A DNA stretch of 64,000 nucleotides, taken from the NCBI GenBank assembly GCA_015233155.1, contig JADFYG010000013.1:33740-97739 (forward strand), written 5' to 3'. The notes below the pieces were generated by a model. It made no database searches and was not told the origin of the DNA. It worked only from the letters and a program-made list of their open reading frames with translations. The position numbers and the translations under genes were made by a program. The DNA is from Candidatus Rifleibacteriota bacterium. Lineage in GTDB: Bacteria; Muiribacteriota; Ozemobacteria; Ozemobacterales; Ozemobacteraceae. Of this stretch, positions 43,947 through 53,396 are shown piece by piece; the stretch's first letter is position 1, and each line of letters opens with the position of its first letter.

Positions 43947-45005
43947 ATGTCTGATCGTATATCCGGCCGTGATTATATTCAGTTACGGGACTTCCTTTCC
44001 CGTGAATTCGGCTTGTTCTTCGAACCGTCGAAAGTGACTTTTCTCGAAAATCGTCTGCTGCCGCTGTTAGCGGAAATGCGACTGGAAAGTCTGAACGATA
44101 TGATTTCCTGCGTGCGGACAGACTTCTTTTGGCGTGGCCGTTTTCTTGATGCGCTCACGACCAATGAGACCTGGTTTTTCCGACATCCGCGACATTTCGA
44201 TATTCTGCGTGAAGATATACTTCCGGCGCTTGTGCGCGAGCGCGCGAAGAGTCGGCGCAGGGAGATCGAAATCTGGTCCGCAGGATGTTCCATTGGTGCC
44301 GAGGCTTGTTCTATTGCCATCACGATGCATGAAGTACTCCAGGATGCTCCCGATTGGAGCTTACGCATAATCGGCAGCGATGTATCCCCGCAGGCTATCA
44401 CCAGAGCTCACGAAGGAATTTATACCGGGTCAGAGGTTCGTCTGCTTTCCGGGCTGTTACTCAATCGATATTTTATGCCCGTCGATGACAATAATTACAA
44501 AATAAAACCCGAACTCCAGAATCTTATCACCTACGAGATTCGCAATTTACTTGAAGAACCGTGGCCGGATCGCGAATTCGATGTGATTTTCTGCCGAAAT
44601 ACGATGATCTATTTCAAGGATGAAACTAAGGCCAAGCTTACCGAACGATTCTACAAAGCGCTTCGCACTGGCGGCATCTTCATTCCCGGAGCAACTGAAA
44701 CGATTCACTGGGTTGGGAACAACGAGTTCGAGCGGGAGTTTATTCGCGGCGAATACATTTATCGCAAGCGAATGGGAAATAACGAATACATATTGTACCA
44801 GTTCGTTACATCGAGCGATCTGTTGCGGGCGTTGAATATACTGGTGAAAGAACATTTTGAATACCGCCTTCAGACGATAACGCAGATGTCCCATACTTCT
44901 CCCAAAAAAGCGCTTATTGTGCCGATCAGATTTATCGATCGCGTCGAACGGCTTTTTTCAGACGCGTTGTTGAAACCATTACTGCGAGAAAACGTGTCGC
45001 AGTAA
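43947..45005 (+). CDS. CheR-type SAM-dependent protein-glutamate methyltransferase
   Basis: 352 residues from ATG 43947. N-terminal helical CheR domain (DYIQLRDFLSREFGLFFEPS), then the catalytic domain with TTNETWFFRHP, SAM-binding SAGCSIGAEACSIAI, acidic IIGSDVSPQAITRA, and DVIFCRNTMIYF. CheR methylates glutamates of chemoreceptors using SAM. No other chemotaxis gene (receptor, CheA, CheB, CheY) is in the window. It has an extra C-terminal ~80 residues (YQFVTSSDLLRALNILVKEH) beyond the usual CheR length, possibly an interaction domain. Confidence 0.92.
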   Translation: MSDRISGRDYIQLRDFLSREFGLFFEPSKVTFLENRLLPLLAEMRLESLNDMISCVRTDFFWRGRFLDALTTNETWFFRHPRHFDILREDILPALVRERAKSRRREIEIWSAGCSIGAEACSIAITMHEVLQDAPDWSLRIIGSDVSPQAITRAHEGIYTGSEVRLLSGLLLNRYFMPVDDNNYKIKPELQNLITYEIRNLLEEPWPDREFDVIFCRNTMIYFKDETKAKLTERFYKALRTGGIFIPGATETIHWVGNNEFEREFIRGEYIYRKRMGNNEYILYQFVTSSDLLRALNILVKEHFEYRLQTITQMSHTSPKKALIVPIRFIDRVERLFSDALLKPLLRENVSQ

Positions 45006-45014
45006 TCCCGGCTT

Positions 45015-45118
45015 AAACACAGATAAAGACCGGAAAGATAATTAACCACAGATGAAAATCCTTGTTTTTTATCTGCGCGCATCTGTGTTCATACGTTTTT
45101 ATCTGTGGTTAATATTCT
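45015..45118. repeat. Dispersed ACAGAT/ATCTGTG repeat block after cheR
   Basis: Copies in both orientations (ACACAGATAAAGACC, TTAACCACAGATG, then ATCTGTGTTCATACG and TTATCTGTGGTTAAT) so the block can fold on itself. Same family as at 7528. Confidence 0.8.
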
Positions 45119-45213
45119 TTTGTGGGACTGGCAGGCGCGCCTATATTTGATGCTACGGAATTCTTCGTTCTTCGCCGATAGAGGATGATGACTCATTCTC
45201 TTTTCAGGAACGT

Positions 45214-45669
45214 ATGAACGACAAAATCTCCATCAGAATACGTGTAACAGTGATCGTCAGACGTCGCGATGATGATCGAATGTTGTTCGTTCGTCATCTG
45301 AAAAATGGGCGGCGATACTGGCTATTGCCCGGCGGTGGTCAGGATCTGTTCGAGCCCCTGGAAGTGGCCGCCCGTCGGGAATTGCGTGAGGAGACCGGAC
45401 TTGAGATCGGAGCTTTGCGCTTTATCGCGCTCCGGGAAACAATGAGCCGCGGAGTGGGGCGGCATATTCAGTTTCCGATTTTTGAAGCTCTGGAGCCGGA
45501 TTTTTCCACTCTGAAATCAGGTATAGATGAGCGCGTTGAAGGTATCGATTTTTTCTCGGCAGAAGAAGTTAAGCAGCATCCGATATTTCCGAATCTGGGT
45601 GATGATGTGATACGCCTCGCGCGTGGGGAATCCATCGAACCTTTCCAAACCCTTTCCTGGATCCCTTAA
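45214..45669 (+). CDS. Nudix hydrolase
   Basis: 151 residues from ATG 45214 with CAGGA upstream. The Nudix box is complete: GGGQDLFEPLEVAARRELRE then ETGLEIG (residues ~38-64), matching G-x5-E-x7-R-E-U-x-E-E-x-G-U. It hydrolyses a nucleoside diphosphate linked to another group; the substrate cannot be told. Twenty bases from the TPR gene below and likely co-transcribed. Confidence 0.92.
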   Translation: MNDKISIRIRVTVIVRRRDDDRMLFVRHLKNGRRYWLLPGGGQDLFEPLEVAARRELREETGLEIGALRFIALRETMSRGVGRHIQFPIFEALEPDFSTLKSGIDERVEGIDFFSAEEVKQHPIFPNLGDDVIRLARGESIEPFQTLSWIP

Positions 45670-45688
45670 GCGTGGAGGTATACAGACA

Positions 45689-48328
45689 ATGATTGAAAAG
45701 AATATCGAGAGCACCATAGCTGAATGCAGAAAGCGGATCGCTGCGAATCCACGCGATTTTTTCGCCTACTATCAGCTGGCGCGGTCGCTCGAATTTTTCG
45801 GCGACACCGAAGAAGCGATCAAGGTATATCTGGACGCAATCGCTATCAATCCCAAGGATGCCTATGCGCATAATTTTCTTGGACTTGCGTGGCGTAACAA
45901 GGGAATGATCAACGAGGCGATCACGGAGTTCAAGAAGGCGATAATGTACAACGTCAATTACGCCTTCCCATATGCAAATCTCGGTATAATATACAAGTCG
46001 AAGGGGATGTTCGATGAGGCGATAATCAGATTCAAAAAGGCTATCAGCCTGAAAAGTGATTTCGCCTACGCGCATCTTCAACTGGGTCTTATCTACAAGC
46101 TCAAAAAGCTTTACGATGAGGCGATCGTGCGATTTAGAAACGCGATCGATATGAATCACGAGTATGCTTATGCTCATTTTGCGCTTGGATCAGTATATCT
46201 TGAGACTTCACGTTATAAGAAGGCCGTAGTCGAATTCAAGAAGGCGGTATTACTGAATCCTCAGGACGCCTATGCATTTTGTCAACTCGGCCGGGCATAT
46301 GTCGAAACCCGACAATATGATGAGGCCGTGAATGCTCTCAAAGTATCTATTTCCCAGAATGCTGACAATAGCTTTGCTTTTTTGAATCTTGGCCTCGCCC
46401 ACTTTTCGGCTGGCCACATAGATGAGTCGATAGAAGCGCTGAAGCGTACGCTCGATATAAATCCGGATTTGATAGAGGCCAGGGTATTGCTGGGACAGGC
46501 TTTTCTGAAAAAATCGATGGATGATGCAGCTCTGATTGAATTTCGTAAAGCGCTCAAGATCGACCCGAAATATCCCCGGCTGCGATTTCATATTGGTTGC
46601 GTGCTTCGTAAAAAGGGAGAAACTCAAAAGTCCATAGACGAGTTCAAGATCGAGAATGCTCTGAATCCGAACGATGCTGAACTGCACATGAATCTCGGTT
46701 TTGCATACAAGGACAAAGGAATGCTCGACGAGGCGGTCGGTGAGCTGAAACGAGCGTTGTTCCTGAATTCATCGCTGTCTCGCGCTCATGAAGTGCTTGG
46801 CGAGTTGTTTGACGTGAAAGGACAGTGCGATCAGGCGGTGATTCATTGGCGCAAGGCCGCCGACATGCGCAAGAAAAGTGGAGCATCAGCAGGTGCAGTC
46901 GATGCGACCGATAAGCCGCCGTCCATAAAAAACCGGACCGAACTGGATGTCCTGGTCGAGAGATACAAGGCCGATGTCATAAATCATCCGAACAGCGCGG
47001 AGTCTCATTACAAGCTCGCTTCAGCATACAAGAACAAGGAAATGCATGACGAGGCGATCATCGAGTTTCGCAAAGTGCTGGCACTGGATCCTTACGACAC
47101 ATTTGCCCATTACAATCTGGAGGTTCTCAATCGCCTGAAGGGCGTGGATGATCCCAATCTAGCCAGATGGAAGAGGTCAGTCGCAATAAATCCGGAAAAT
47201 TCCGGAGCTCACTATCGTTTGGGCCTGGCTTTCAAAGAAAAAGGAATGCTGGACGAAGCCATTCGGGAGTGGGAAAAGGCAGTAGCCATTGATCCTGATT
47301 TTTCCCATGCTCATCTCCAGCTTGGAATCGCCTACAAAGCGATTGGTCATTCAGATGATGCTATCAAGGAGTGGCGAAAAACCATCGATCTCGATCCGGA
47401 GTTTCGTGAAGCCTTCTATCACCTGGGACAAGCGTTTCTTAATCGCGGTATGCTCGAAGAAGCGGTTTCCGCAATCAAACGCACGATACGCCTTTCCCCG
47501 GACGACGTTGAAAGCCGTTTTATTCTCGGCCTGATATACAAGAACAACGGACTCATGGAAGAATCCCGTGACGTATTCGAGTCGTTGCTCGTCATCAAGG
47601 AAGATCACTTACAAACTCTGATAAATCTTGCCTCCGTTTACAAAAATCTCAACCAGATCGACAATGCTCTGAATTGCGTGATGATGGCACTGCGCATCGA
47701 TCCGGAAAGCTTCTTCCCGAACTACCTGCTTGGAACTATTTTCCGTGCGCTCGGGCAACTCGATAAGGCTGAAGAAGCCTTCAAAAAATCGATTCAACTG
47801 AATTCAGACGACGCATTTTCGCAGTATTCTCTGGGCGTCATCTACAAGAATTCAGGGCGCCTTCCACTGGCGATAAAGGCTTTTTCACGTGCCATAGAAC
47901 TCGATTCGGACGATTCTTATTCATATTCGCATCTTGGCATAAGCTTCTATGAGCAGGGCCAGTTGAATGACGCCATAAATGCGTTCCGTCGTTCGGTTGA
48001 AATCAATCCAGAAGATACTTACGCGTTGTACAATCTCGGGATGGCCTATATGGACACCAGAAGCTACGACCAGGCAATTGAATCCCTCGTGCGCGTCGTG
48101 AATCTGACGCCGGAGGATGCCTATGCCTGCTTCAATCTTGGCCTGGCCTATGAGGAGAAGAATCTGTCTGACGAGGCTCGCGCCTGCTTTACGAAGGCTC
48201 GCGAAAATGCCCCCAAGGGAAGCCGCGTCGAGAAATTCGTGGCTGAGGCTCTGGCCAGGGTAACTCCTTCCAGCCGCGCGGGAAAGCCCGTTGTCGGAAA
48301 GATTGACGCTCCGCCAGCTGGCAAGTGA
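45689..48328 (+). CDS. Giant TPR protein
   Basis: About 879 residues from ATG 45689 with GGAGGT upstream. Essentially the whole chain is TPR, more than twenty 34-residue units (e.g. AYAHNFLGLAWRNKGMINEA; YAYAHFALGSVYLETSRYKK; AHYRLGLAFKEKGMLDEAIR), broken once near residue 410 by a linker (SGASAGAVDATDKPPSIKN). No signal peptide or membrane segment, so it is probably a cytoplasmic scaffold. Unit sequences are similar enough that unequal recombination could change the repeat number. It is followed by the beta-helix lipoprotein gene. Confidence 0.93.
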   Translation: MIEKNIESTIAECRKRIAANPRDFFAYYQLARSLEFFGDTEEAIKVYLDAIAINPKDAYAHNFLGLAWRNKGMINEAITEFKKAIMYNVNYAFPYANLGIIYKSKGMFDEAIIRFKKAISLKSDFAYAHLQLGLIYKLKKLYDEAIVRFRNAIDMNHEYAYAHFALGSVYLETSRYKKAVVEFKKAVLLNPQDAYAFCQLGRAYVETRQYDEAVNALKVSISQNADNSFAFLNLGLAHFSAGHIDESIEALKRTLDINPDLIEARVLLGQAFLKKSMDDAALIEFRKALKIDPKYPRLRFHIGCVLRKKGETQKSIDEFKIENALNPNDAELHMNLGFAYKDKGMLDEAVGELKRALFLNSSLSRAHEVLGELFDVKGQCDQAVIHWRKAADMRKKSGASAGAVDATDKPPSIKNRTELDVLVERYKADVINHPNSAESHYKLASAYKNKEMHDEAIIEFRKVLALDPYDTFAHYNLEVLNRLKGVDDPNLARWKRSVAINPENSGAHYRLGLAFKEKGMLDEAIREWEKAVAIDPDFSHAHLQLGIAYKAIGHSDDAIKEWRKTIDLDPEFREAFYHLGQAFLNRGMLEEAVSAIKRTIRLSPDDVESRFILGLIYKNNGLMEESRDVFESLLVIKEDHLQTLINLASVYKNLNQIDNALNCVMMALRIDPESFFPNYLLGTIFRALGQLDKAEEAFKKSIQLNSDDAFSQYSLGVIYKNSGRLPLAIKAFSRAIELDSDDSYSYSHLGISFYEQGQLNDAINAFRRSVEINPEDTYALYNLGMAYMDTRSYDQAIESLVRVVNLTPEDAYACFNLGLAYEEKNLSDEARACFTKARENAPKGSRVEKFVAEALARVTPSSRAGKPVVGKIDAPPAGK

Positions 48329-48335
48329 TGCGACG

Positions 48336-50309
48336 ATGAATATAAAGCGATTGTTTCTGCTGGTCGGTATTTTAGTCGGACTGTCGCTGATTGGCTGCGA
48401 AAGCGGCAATAATGTTACTTCCCGTGATGGCGGAATCCAGGGAACTATTCTGGACAAAGCTTCCAAGCCCATCAAAGGGGTTACCGTTGTCTGGAAATTT
48501 GACGAATCACTAGTCGGCCAGACTGATGCCAGCGGCACTTTTTTCATCGATGGCGTGGAATTCGGCGATCAGCCATTCGTCGCCAGATGCAGCGGATATC
48601 GTGATACATCATTTACGGCCCCGATTTATTCGGGTGGTATTACAAATTTGAAAGCATTCGCGATGGAGACCTCCTCGTTTGATTACAAGGACATCAAGGT
48701 TGAAGAAGTCTCGGCGACGCATGCCATCATTTCCTGGAAAACAACCGATTATACCAGCGGCGCCATTGAGTTCGGGGAAACCGAGGCGCTTGGCAGTTCT
48801 GTACGTGAGCCTGAAACGCAGTTTGCAACTCTGCATCGTCTCACGATTACTGATTTGAAAGCCGAAAAAAGGTATTTCTTTCACATAGTTGCCAACCGCC
48901 AAAATCGTCCATCGGAAACTTCTGTAATGGGAGACTTCACGACGCCCACAATTCTGAATGATACCTCTCCACCGGATGCACCCAAAGGTATCGGAATCGC
49001 TCTGACGGAACAGCCAAATCAGGTGACGATCTTTTGGACTCCAAACACCGAGAGCGACTTGAAGGGGTATCGCATCTATCGCAGTGAGTTAATATCCGCC
49101 GGTTTCGAAGCCTTGTCCTCGACGATAGTGGCTAAGGGAACCGAACAATACGTTGATGCGGGGGTCGTGACCGGCAAAAAATACTATTACCGTGTGGCGG
49201 CCGTGGATCAGGCCGGAAACGAGGGCAGTTCCTCGGACATCGTGTCCATGCTGATTCCGGGCGATCTCTCACGGGAAGTCACCTGGACCCTCGCAAACAG
49301 CCCGTATCTGCTGAGCGGAGACCTTGATATTCAGGTAACCGGAATTCTTCACATTGATGCCGGCGTGGTAGTGAAGATGGCGACATACGACGCATTGCGA
49401 CGGGGAGATCCTCAGAAGATCGAGATTCGCGTGCGCGGCGGTCTTGATGTGCATGCCGGTGGATATACTCCTGTTACATTTTCGAGCGATCGCGGAACTC
49501 CCGCAGCGGGAGACTGGGGTGGGGTAAGCATTCTCTCTGCCCCGGCAACATCGGTGACGCTGGACAATCTTGTAGTGGCATACGCTGCAAAAGGGCTGGA
49601 TATACTCAATACTAATGTCGCGATTCGTAATTCAACTTTTCTCTCCTGCACAACCGGTATAAGCGCAAGCGGAACCACTGATCTCACTATTTCGAGTCTT
49701 TCGGTCAGTTTGTGCTCCGATGGCATGATGGTTTCGGATAACACTCGTGTCGTTGTCGAGAATTCGACATTCAACCACTGTCAGAGAGGGATTTCATCTG
49801 ATGCGAATGATTCGGCGACATACCGCGGGAATAATTTCTTTACGTATGTGGATTTTGGTCTGCTGTCGAATGAGAAAGCCGGACAAATTCTGATCGAGAA
49901 CAATCTATTTGTTTCCCCTGTCGGTGTGGGGCTGCACATGGTCGATCAGGCTGCGACTGTTCGATACAACACCTTTGACGCGCCTTCCGCAATTCGCATC
50001 GATCGCAACAATCCGACTATTGCAAAGAACATTATCGTATCGACGCGAAGCGCCTCCGGAAGCGGCATAAAGGGTATAGAGCATCTCGCAGGCGTCATTC
50101 CTCTGCCACTGTTTGGTCCAAATGATGTTTATGGCTTCCCAGTCGGTTATGATTATGTTGGTTGCGCTTCTCTCCCGGGAAGTCTGGCGAGCGCGCCTCT
50201 TTTCATGCGTGATCTGGGTGGTGCGGGGTCGGATAACGATTATCGCCTGCGGCAAGCGTTACCGAGCAGTTCGGATACGTGGGGAATTCAGCGCAGTTCA
50301 GCTCCCTGA
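48336..50309 (+). CDS. Surface lipoprotein: carboxypeptidase-like domain, Fn3, parallel beta-helix
   Basis: 657 residues from ATG 48336 (MNIKRLFLLVGILVGLSLIG then C: lipobox at ~residue 21). Domains in order: a carboxypeptidase-regulatory-like fold (GGIQGTILDKASKPIKGVTV, ~30-110), a Fn3 domain (SATHAIISWKTTDYTSGAIE), a second Fn3 (VTIFWTPNTESDLKGYRIYR and YYYRVAAVDQAGNEG), and a right-handed parallel beta-helix (NLVVAYAAKGLDILNTNVAI; VVENSTFNHCQRGISSDAND). Such layouts are typical of exported adhesins or polysaccharide-binding proteins. Starts a glycan-related stretch. A strong ribosome binding site was not seen. Confidence 0.85.
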   Translation: MNIKRLFLLVGILVGLSLIGCESGNNVTSRDGGIQGTILDKASKPIKGVTVVWKFDESLVGQTDASGTFFIDGVEFGDQPFVARCSGYRDTSFTAPIYSGGITNLKAFAMETSSFDYKDIKVEEVSATHAIISWKTTDYTSGAIEFGETEALGSSVREPETQFATLHRLTITDLKAEKRYFFHIVANRQNRPSETSVMGDFTTPTILNDTSPPDAPKGIGIALTEQPNQVTIFWTPNTESDLKGYRIYRSELISAGFEALSSTIVAKGTEQYVDAGVVTGKKYYYRVAAVDQAGNEGSSSDIVSMLIPGDLSREVTWTLANSPYLLSGDLDIQVTGILHIDAGVVVKMATYDALRRGDPQKIEIRVRGGLDVHAGGYTPVTFSSDRGTPAAGDWGGVSILSAPATSVTLDNLVVAYAAKGLDILNTNVAIRNSTFLSCTTGISASGTTDLTISSLSVSLCSDGMMVSDNTRVVVENSTFNHCQRGISSDANDSATYRGNNFFTYVDFGLLSNEKAGQILIENNLFVSPVGVGLHMVDQAATVRYNTFDAPSAIRIDRNNPTIAKNIIVSTRSASGSGIKGIEHLAGVIPLPLFGPNDVYGFPVGYDYVGCASLPGSLASAPLFMRDLGGAGSDNDYRLRQALPSSSDTWGIQRSSAP

Positions 50310-50366
50310 CAAAGTAAACAACTGAGGGGAAAAGCGGGAGCTCATGACCGTTTTGGGCAGATCTGT

Positions 50367-52007
50367 ATGAAGAAGTTGTACCTGTCGTGGGGATGGTTGC
50401 TGGGCATGGCGTTTCTTGCGCTGCCATACCTCTGGACCGATCCATATCCCGAGAACATAGATATCGGTTTTCATCTTCGTTTCGCGGAAGATTTCTCAAC
50501 TGCCATGAGTGAAGGGGATGGCTGGCCTGATTGGGATGCAAGGCCTTTTCATGGCCGCGGGACCTCCGCTTTTCGTTATTACGCGCCTCTTCCATATCTT
50601 GGCGTGAGCCTGTTTCGCCACTGCGGATTTTCGATATGTGCGGCATTCAAAATACTCATGCTGGTGGCGGCCGCTATCGGAGCACTGGGGATGCGTCGCT
50701 GGGTATTCATCCTCGGATGGCCCTGGGCGCTTGAATGGGTAACTTTGCTATGCCTTACCTCTCCGCCGGTGCTCATTCATTTTTACATGGTTTTCTTCTT
50801 CCAGAACTTTGTCGCCATGATGTTCTTCCCATGGTTATTGGCCGGGTGGTGGGACTCAGGAACGTCAGGGCGCGGCACACTCGTTGGTATAGCGGCACTG
50901 GCATTGATGGGTTGGTGTCATCTGCCCAGCGCCATGATGGCAGGATATGCCATTCTGGTCCTGGCAGTGGTTGAAGCGGCAATGAATCGCATAGTTCGCC
51001 CATTGTCGCGAGCCGCTTTTATTGTCGCAGGAAGCGGAATGCTCATGGCTCCATACGCTCTTCCAGCACTTCTTACTCGCGGAGAAATAAGTTTCGATCG
51101 TCTTCAGGCAGTGTTTCCATGGGTTTACAGAAGTTTTCTGGACAGCCTTCCGTTTGACCCCGACCATATGTGGGACCACATACGAAAGATGTTTCTATTT
51201 GTTACGATCTTTCTCGTGACGGGCATGCTGGGCGGGGCAATGGTGACACGGAAATCGTCATCAACCTATAGACACTGGTGGTGGTGCGTATTTCCGGTTA
51301 TCTTTTTTCTGTTTCTCAATCTGCAGATATCAGCGCCTGTCTGGCGTATATTGCCGGGTCTTCCGGTTTTACAGATGCCGTGGAGACTGTTGTTTCCGGC
51401 GTCATTCCTGGTGATTCCGTTTTTCCTGATTCCATTGTCTCCGGGCGCATCATTCCGACCTTTCTTCCGCATTCCGGGGCGAACACTCATTGGATTGGGG
51501 TGGGTAGGCTGGATAGGGCTTTCGAGCATTATTGTATGGAATCATAAGGCGATGGATAGCAAAGAAATCCCGAAAATCATGAGCGTGGGAATAGGTTATC
51601 CGGTCGAATATCTTCCACGAACATGTCCGCGGGAAGATCTTCCCTGCCAGGCCGGTTCCAAGCCGCTGCCTCGTGTCTCAGGTGCTTCTTCTGCGATACT
51701 GCTTCTGACAGACCGAATGGCTTTCTCTGAATGGCAGGCAGATCTTGCCACGGGGCCGGCCAGTTGCACTTTAGACATCCACTGGGATCCCTGCTGGAGG
51801 CTTTCGATTGATGATTGCATTACTCCAATACAGTTGGAAGCGACTTGTGGTGTAATGCTTTTTAATATTGAGGCAGGGAAACATAACCTCCGACTTACAC
51901 GGGTCTCTCCCGGCTATCGTGACATCGGCTGGCTATTGGGAGGAATCGCCCTTATTGCATGGCTATACTGTTCTGTCAGGTTCAGGGGCATACTCGGGGA
52001 TGGGTGA
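50367..52007 (+). CDS. GT-C-like integral membrane protein (PTPS-related membrane family)
   Basis: 546 residues with ~11 membrane segments. The first periplasmic loop reads DIGFHLRFAEDFSTAMSEGD then GWPDWDARPFHGRGTSAFRY and YAPLPYLG, the D-H-R / W / G-G-x-P-x-F-x-YYxPL pattern of the 6-pyruvoyl-tetrahydropterin-synthase-related membrane family, which is related to GT-C glycosyltransferases. Such proteins are thought to transfer sugars from polyprenyl carriers outside the cytoplasmic membrane. It follows the lipoprotein by 57 bases. Acceptor unknown. Confidence 0.75.
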   Translation: MKKLYLSWGWLLGMAFLALPYLWTDPYPENIDIGFHLRFAEDFSTAMSEGDGWPDWDARPFHGRGTSAFRYYAPLPYLGVSLFRHCGFSICAAFKILMLVAAAIGALGMRRWVFILGWPWALEWVTLLCLTSPPVLIHFYMVFFFQNFVAMMFFPWLLAGWWDSGTSGRGTLVGIAALALMGWCHLPSAMMAGYAILVLAVVEAAMNRIVRPLSRAAFIVAGSGMLMAPYALPALLTRGEISFDRLQAVFPWVYRSFLDSLPFDPDHMWDHIRKMFLFVTIFLVTGMLGGAMVTRKSSSTYRHWWWCVFPVIFFLFLNLQISAPVWRILPGLPVLQMPWRLLFPASFLVIPFFLIPLSPGASFRPFFRIPGRTLIGLGWVGWIGLSSIIVWNHKAMDSKEIPKIMSVGIGYPVEYLPRTCPREDLPCQAGSKPLPRVSGASSAILLLTDRMAFSEWQADLATGPASCTLDIHWDPCWRLSIDDCITPIQLEATCGVMLFNIEAGKHNLRLTRVSPGYRDIGWLLGGIALIAWLYCSVRFRGILGDG

Positions 52008-52114
52008 ACTCCCTTGATGTGAACAAAACATTCGCTGGAAAATGAACTTTATGAGTGATAAATGAGCAAAACTCCCCGACTTGCATGAGAAATAAAATGT
52101 GATAACATTACTGT

Positions 52115-52849
52115 ATGATAAATGGGTCACCGAAGGTTCTCATTTGTATTCCTGCATTCAATGAAGCGGAGCGTCTTCCGGAGACATTGACGACATTGAA
52201 ACGTGTAGTCGGCTCGGCCTGGACTATCGCGGTCTTCGACGATGGCTCACGGGACGAAACGGCTAATGTTGCAAAATCGATGGGAGTCCAGGTAGTTCGG
52301 CTTCCGCTTCATCTTGGCTACGGAGCCACGATCCAGACCGGATACAAATTTGCCTTGCGCAGCGGTTATGATTTTCTGGTACAATTCGATGCCGATGGTC
52401 AGCATGAACCCGCAAGCATTGAGCGAATTCTCGGACCGCTCATCGCGGGAGAGGCGGATTGGGTTGTTGGAAACCGGTTCCATCCGGGCTGTTCATATGT
52501 TTCGCCAACGTTGCGCCGCATCGGCCAGGCACTATTTCGAACAATCTGCCGGATGATGACCGGTCTTAACGTGACCGATCCCACCTCCGGATTCAAAGGG
52601 CTCAATCGCGCCGCTCTCAAATTCCTTTCTGAAGACTACTTTCCACTTGATTATCCTGACGCGGATGTATTCATAATGATGCATACGAACGGCTTTCGAT
52701 GTAAGGAAGTCGATGTGATCATGTACCCGCCCAAAACCGGTCAAAGCATGCATGCGGGGATTATCGGTCCCATTCATTATGTCATAAAGATGTTTCTATC
52801 TATCTTCATGGGACTCTTGCGAAGGGAGCGGCGAAAAAATGGACGATAA
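52115..52849 (+). CDS. GT2 glycosyltransferase, polyprenyl-phosphate sugar synthase-like
   Basis: 244 residues. GT-A fold: LICIPAFNEAERLPETL, AVFDDGSRDET, QFDADGQHEP (DxD metal motif) and DPTSGFKG. Resembles dolichyl-phosphate mannose synthase (DPM1) and similar enzymes that put a sugar on polyprenyl phosphate. Length is that of the soluble type without C-terminal membrane helices; the overlapping next gene supplies a DUF2304 membrane partner. It could make the donor for the GT-C enzymes and STT3 proteins nearby. The ribosome binding site before ATG 52115 is weak. Confidence 0.9.
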   Translation: MINGSPKVLICIPAFNEAERLPETLTTLKRVVGSAWTIAVFDDGSRDETANVAKSMGVQVVRLPLHLGYGATIQTGYKFALRSGYDFLVQFDADGQHEPASIERILGPLIAGEADWVVGNRFHPGCSYVSPTLRRIGQALFRTICRMMTGLNVTDPTSGFKGLNRAALKFLSEDYFPLDYPDADVFIMMHTNGFRCKEVDVIMYPPKTGQSMHAGIIGPIHYVIKMFLSIFMGLLRRERRKNGR

Positions 52850-53234
52850 GAATTTTCTGCCGGCCCTGCCTCCACGACAACAGGCCTGGGTTGTTTCTTT
52901 AAGCGTGGGTTTATTCTATCTCACCATGGATCTCATTCGCCGCCGAAAAATACGAGAGGACGAATCCTGGCTTTGGCTGCTGGTCGGAACGGCGATTTTT
53001 CTTCTCGGAACGCAGTATCGCCTGTTGCGACGTATTTCTGAGCTTTTTGGCATCGGCCAGCCATCTTCAACCATTTTCCTGCTTGGTCAGCTTTTTTTTA
53101 TTCTTCTTCAACTGCAGACTTCAATAAAACATTCTCAAAATCATCTGATAATCAAGAACCTTGTCCAGGAACTAGCCATCTCGCAAAAGGTCATTTCTGA
53201 TATTCAGGAAAAACTGGACCGCGATATAAAATAG
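52839..53234 (+). CDS. DUF2304 membrane protein
   Basis: 131 residues with three membrane helices (QAWVVSLSVGLFYLTMDLIR; SWLWLLVGTAIFLLGTQYRL; STIFLLGQLFFILLQLQTSI) and a C-terminal amphipathic helix. The family is often encoded directly after GT2 polyprenyl-phosphate sugar synthases, as here, with an 11-base overlap. Presumed membrane tether or modifier of the GT2 enzyme; no reaction is known to me. Confidence 0.85.
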   Translation: MDDKNFLPALPPRQQAWVVSLSVGLFYLTMDLIRRRKIREDESWLWLLVGTAIFLLGTQYRLLRRISELFGIGQPSSTIFLLGQLFFILLQLQTSIKHSQNHLIIKNLVQELAISQKVISDIQEKLDRDIK

Positions 53235-53306
53235 CATTGAATTTGCGTTTCGGGCACTGCGCGCCGTATCCCTGTGTCTGAATTTCTGACATCAAGAGGT
53301 TGCATA

Positions 53307-53334
53307 CAGGGTAAACGCACACGCGTTTGCCCTG
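53307..53334 (+). terminator. Hairpin between two converging genes
   Basis: CAGGGTAAACGC (53307-53318), loop ACAC, GCGTTTGCCCTG (53323-53334) with one G-T pair. No strong T-run follows. It lies between convergent genes (53234 and 53397) and could end transcripts from either side; otherwise nothing is visible in 53235-53396. Confidence 0.5.
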
Positions 53335-53396
53335 AGGTTGTGCAATATTATTTGACAGTAAGTGCGAGGTTTACCTCGTCCGTTTGTAGTGGCGAA

